From: Gracilaria caudata
Lineage: Eukaryota > Rhodophyta > Florideophyceae > Gracilariales > Gracilariaceae
Assembly: GCA_030374735.1 (NCBI GenBank)
Contig: JASCIV010000306.1
Span: 1 to 25,108, forward strand
Length of the DNA stretch: 25,108 nucleotides
Direction: 5' to 3'
Both the position numbers and the translations under genes were made by a program. Within the stretch, counting starts at the first letter, position 1. Each line of letters opens with the position of its first letter. The notes under the pieces were generated by a model. The model did no database searches, was not told the DNA's origin, and worked only from the letters and a program-made list of their open reading frames with translations. Of the stretch, positions 25,083-25,108 are shown piece by piece.

Positions 25083-25108
25083 CCCCGCCACCCCCCCCCC
25101 CCCCCCCC
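25049..25108. repeat. Cytosine homopolymers at the window end
   Basis: 32 consecutive C (25049-25080), then AACCCCGCCA, then 18 C to the last base. This may be a sequencing/assembly limit at a contig end, or degenerate C-rich subtelomeric DNA. No regular telomere unit can be read. Confidence 0.9.

Larger units (their letters stand above)
23861..25108. other. Intergenic and low-complexity end of the window
   Basis: No gene I can support. The 142-residue ATG frame at 24601-25029 is composed almost entirely of Ala/Arg/Pro/Ser/His from GC-rich low-complexity DNA, and is more likely chance. GC content rises steeply after ~24600, ending in CG dinucleotide runs and cytosine homopolymers. Confidence 0.5.

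Overview
The window looks like nuclear DNA of a gene-dense, intron-poor unicellular or algal eukaryote. Five genes are of eukaryotic type: mitochondrial dihydrolipoamide dehydrogenase, mitochondrial-type phenylalanyl-tRNA synthetase, a CCDC25-type protein, an SLC25 carrier, and a type II membrane chondroitin-synthase-like glycosyltransferase. Genes stand singly with their own intergenic spacers and lie on both strands, so there is no operon logic. Nearly all are intronless; the one clear intron is a 143-nt GT-AG intron in the carrier gene. A red alga would fit (intron-poor, glycosyltransferases for complex wall polysaccharides, NB-ARC/WD40 proteins), but no sequence here proves that lineage.

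Region by region: 1-807 is non-coding and holds an exact 37-bp tandem duplication. 808-4707 is a large STAND/NLR-type gene (helical N-terminus, NB-ARC ATPase, winged helix, WD40 repeats). It is broken at two places: an exact 13-bp tandem duplication inside the NB-ARC domain, and an apparent 1-nt deletion in the WD40 region, beyond which base composition changes sharply. 5837-7999 encodes a secreted-side cysteine-rich, multi-spanning membrane protein of no family I recognise. 8356-9258 is a non-autonomous DNA transposon with CAGGGG termini, dense GCAATC/GATTGC subterminal repeats and a perfect 8-bp target-site duplication (hAT-like). 10480-11874 is a membrane-anchored M14 metallocarboxypeptidase. 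12469-13748 is the spliced mitochondrial carrier. 14653-15270 is a YigZ/IMPACT protein.

The right half is housekeeping: dihydrolipoamide dehydrogenase (16148-17629, +), CCDC25 (18033-18665, -), mitochondrial PheRS (19050-20216, -), the chondroitin-type glycosyltransferase (20957-22315, +) and a HAD-family sugar-phosphatase-like enzyme (22904-23860, +). The spacer between the divergent PheRS and glycosyltransferase genes contains a 55-nt almost perfect palindrome. The window ends in long cytosine homopolymers, probably a contig end. The genes share no single pathway, although LPD and PheRS both serve the mitochondrion and the SLC25 protein probably does too.

Start codons were re-checked by eye. 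Several of the longest possible frames begin at GTG or TTG, and the starts given here are the first credible ATG supported by the family or by a targeting peptide.
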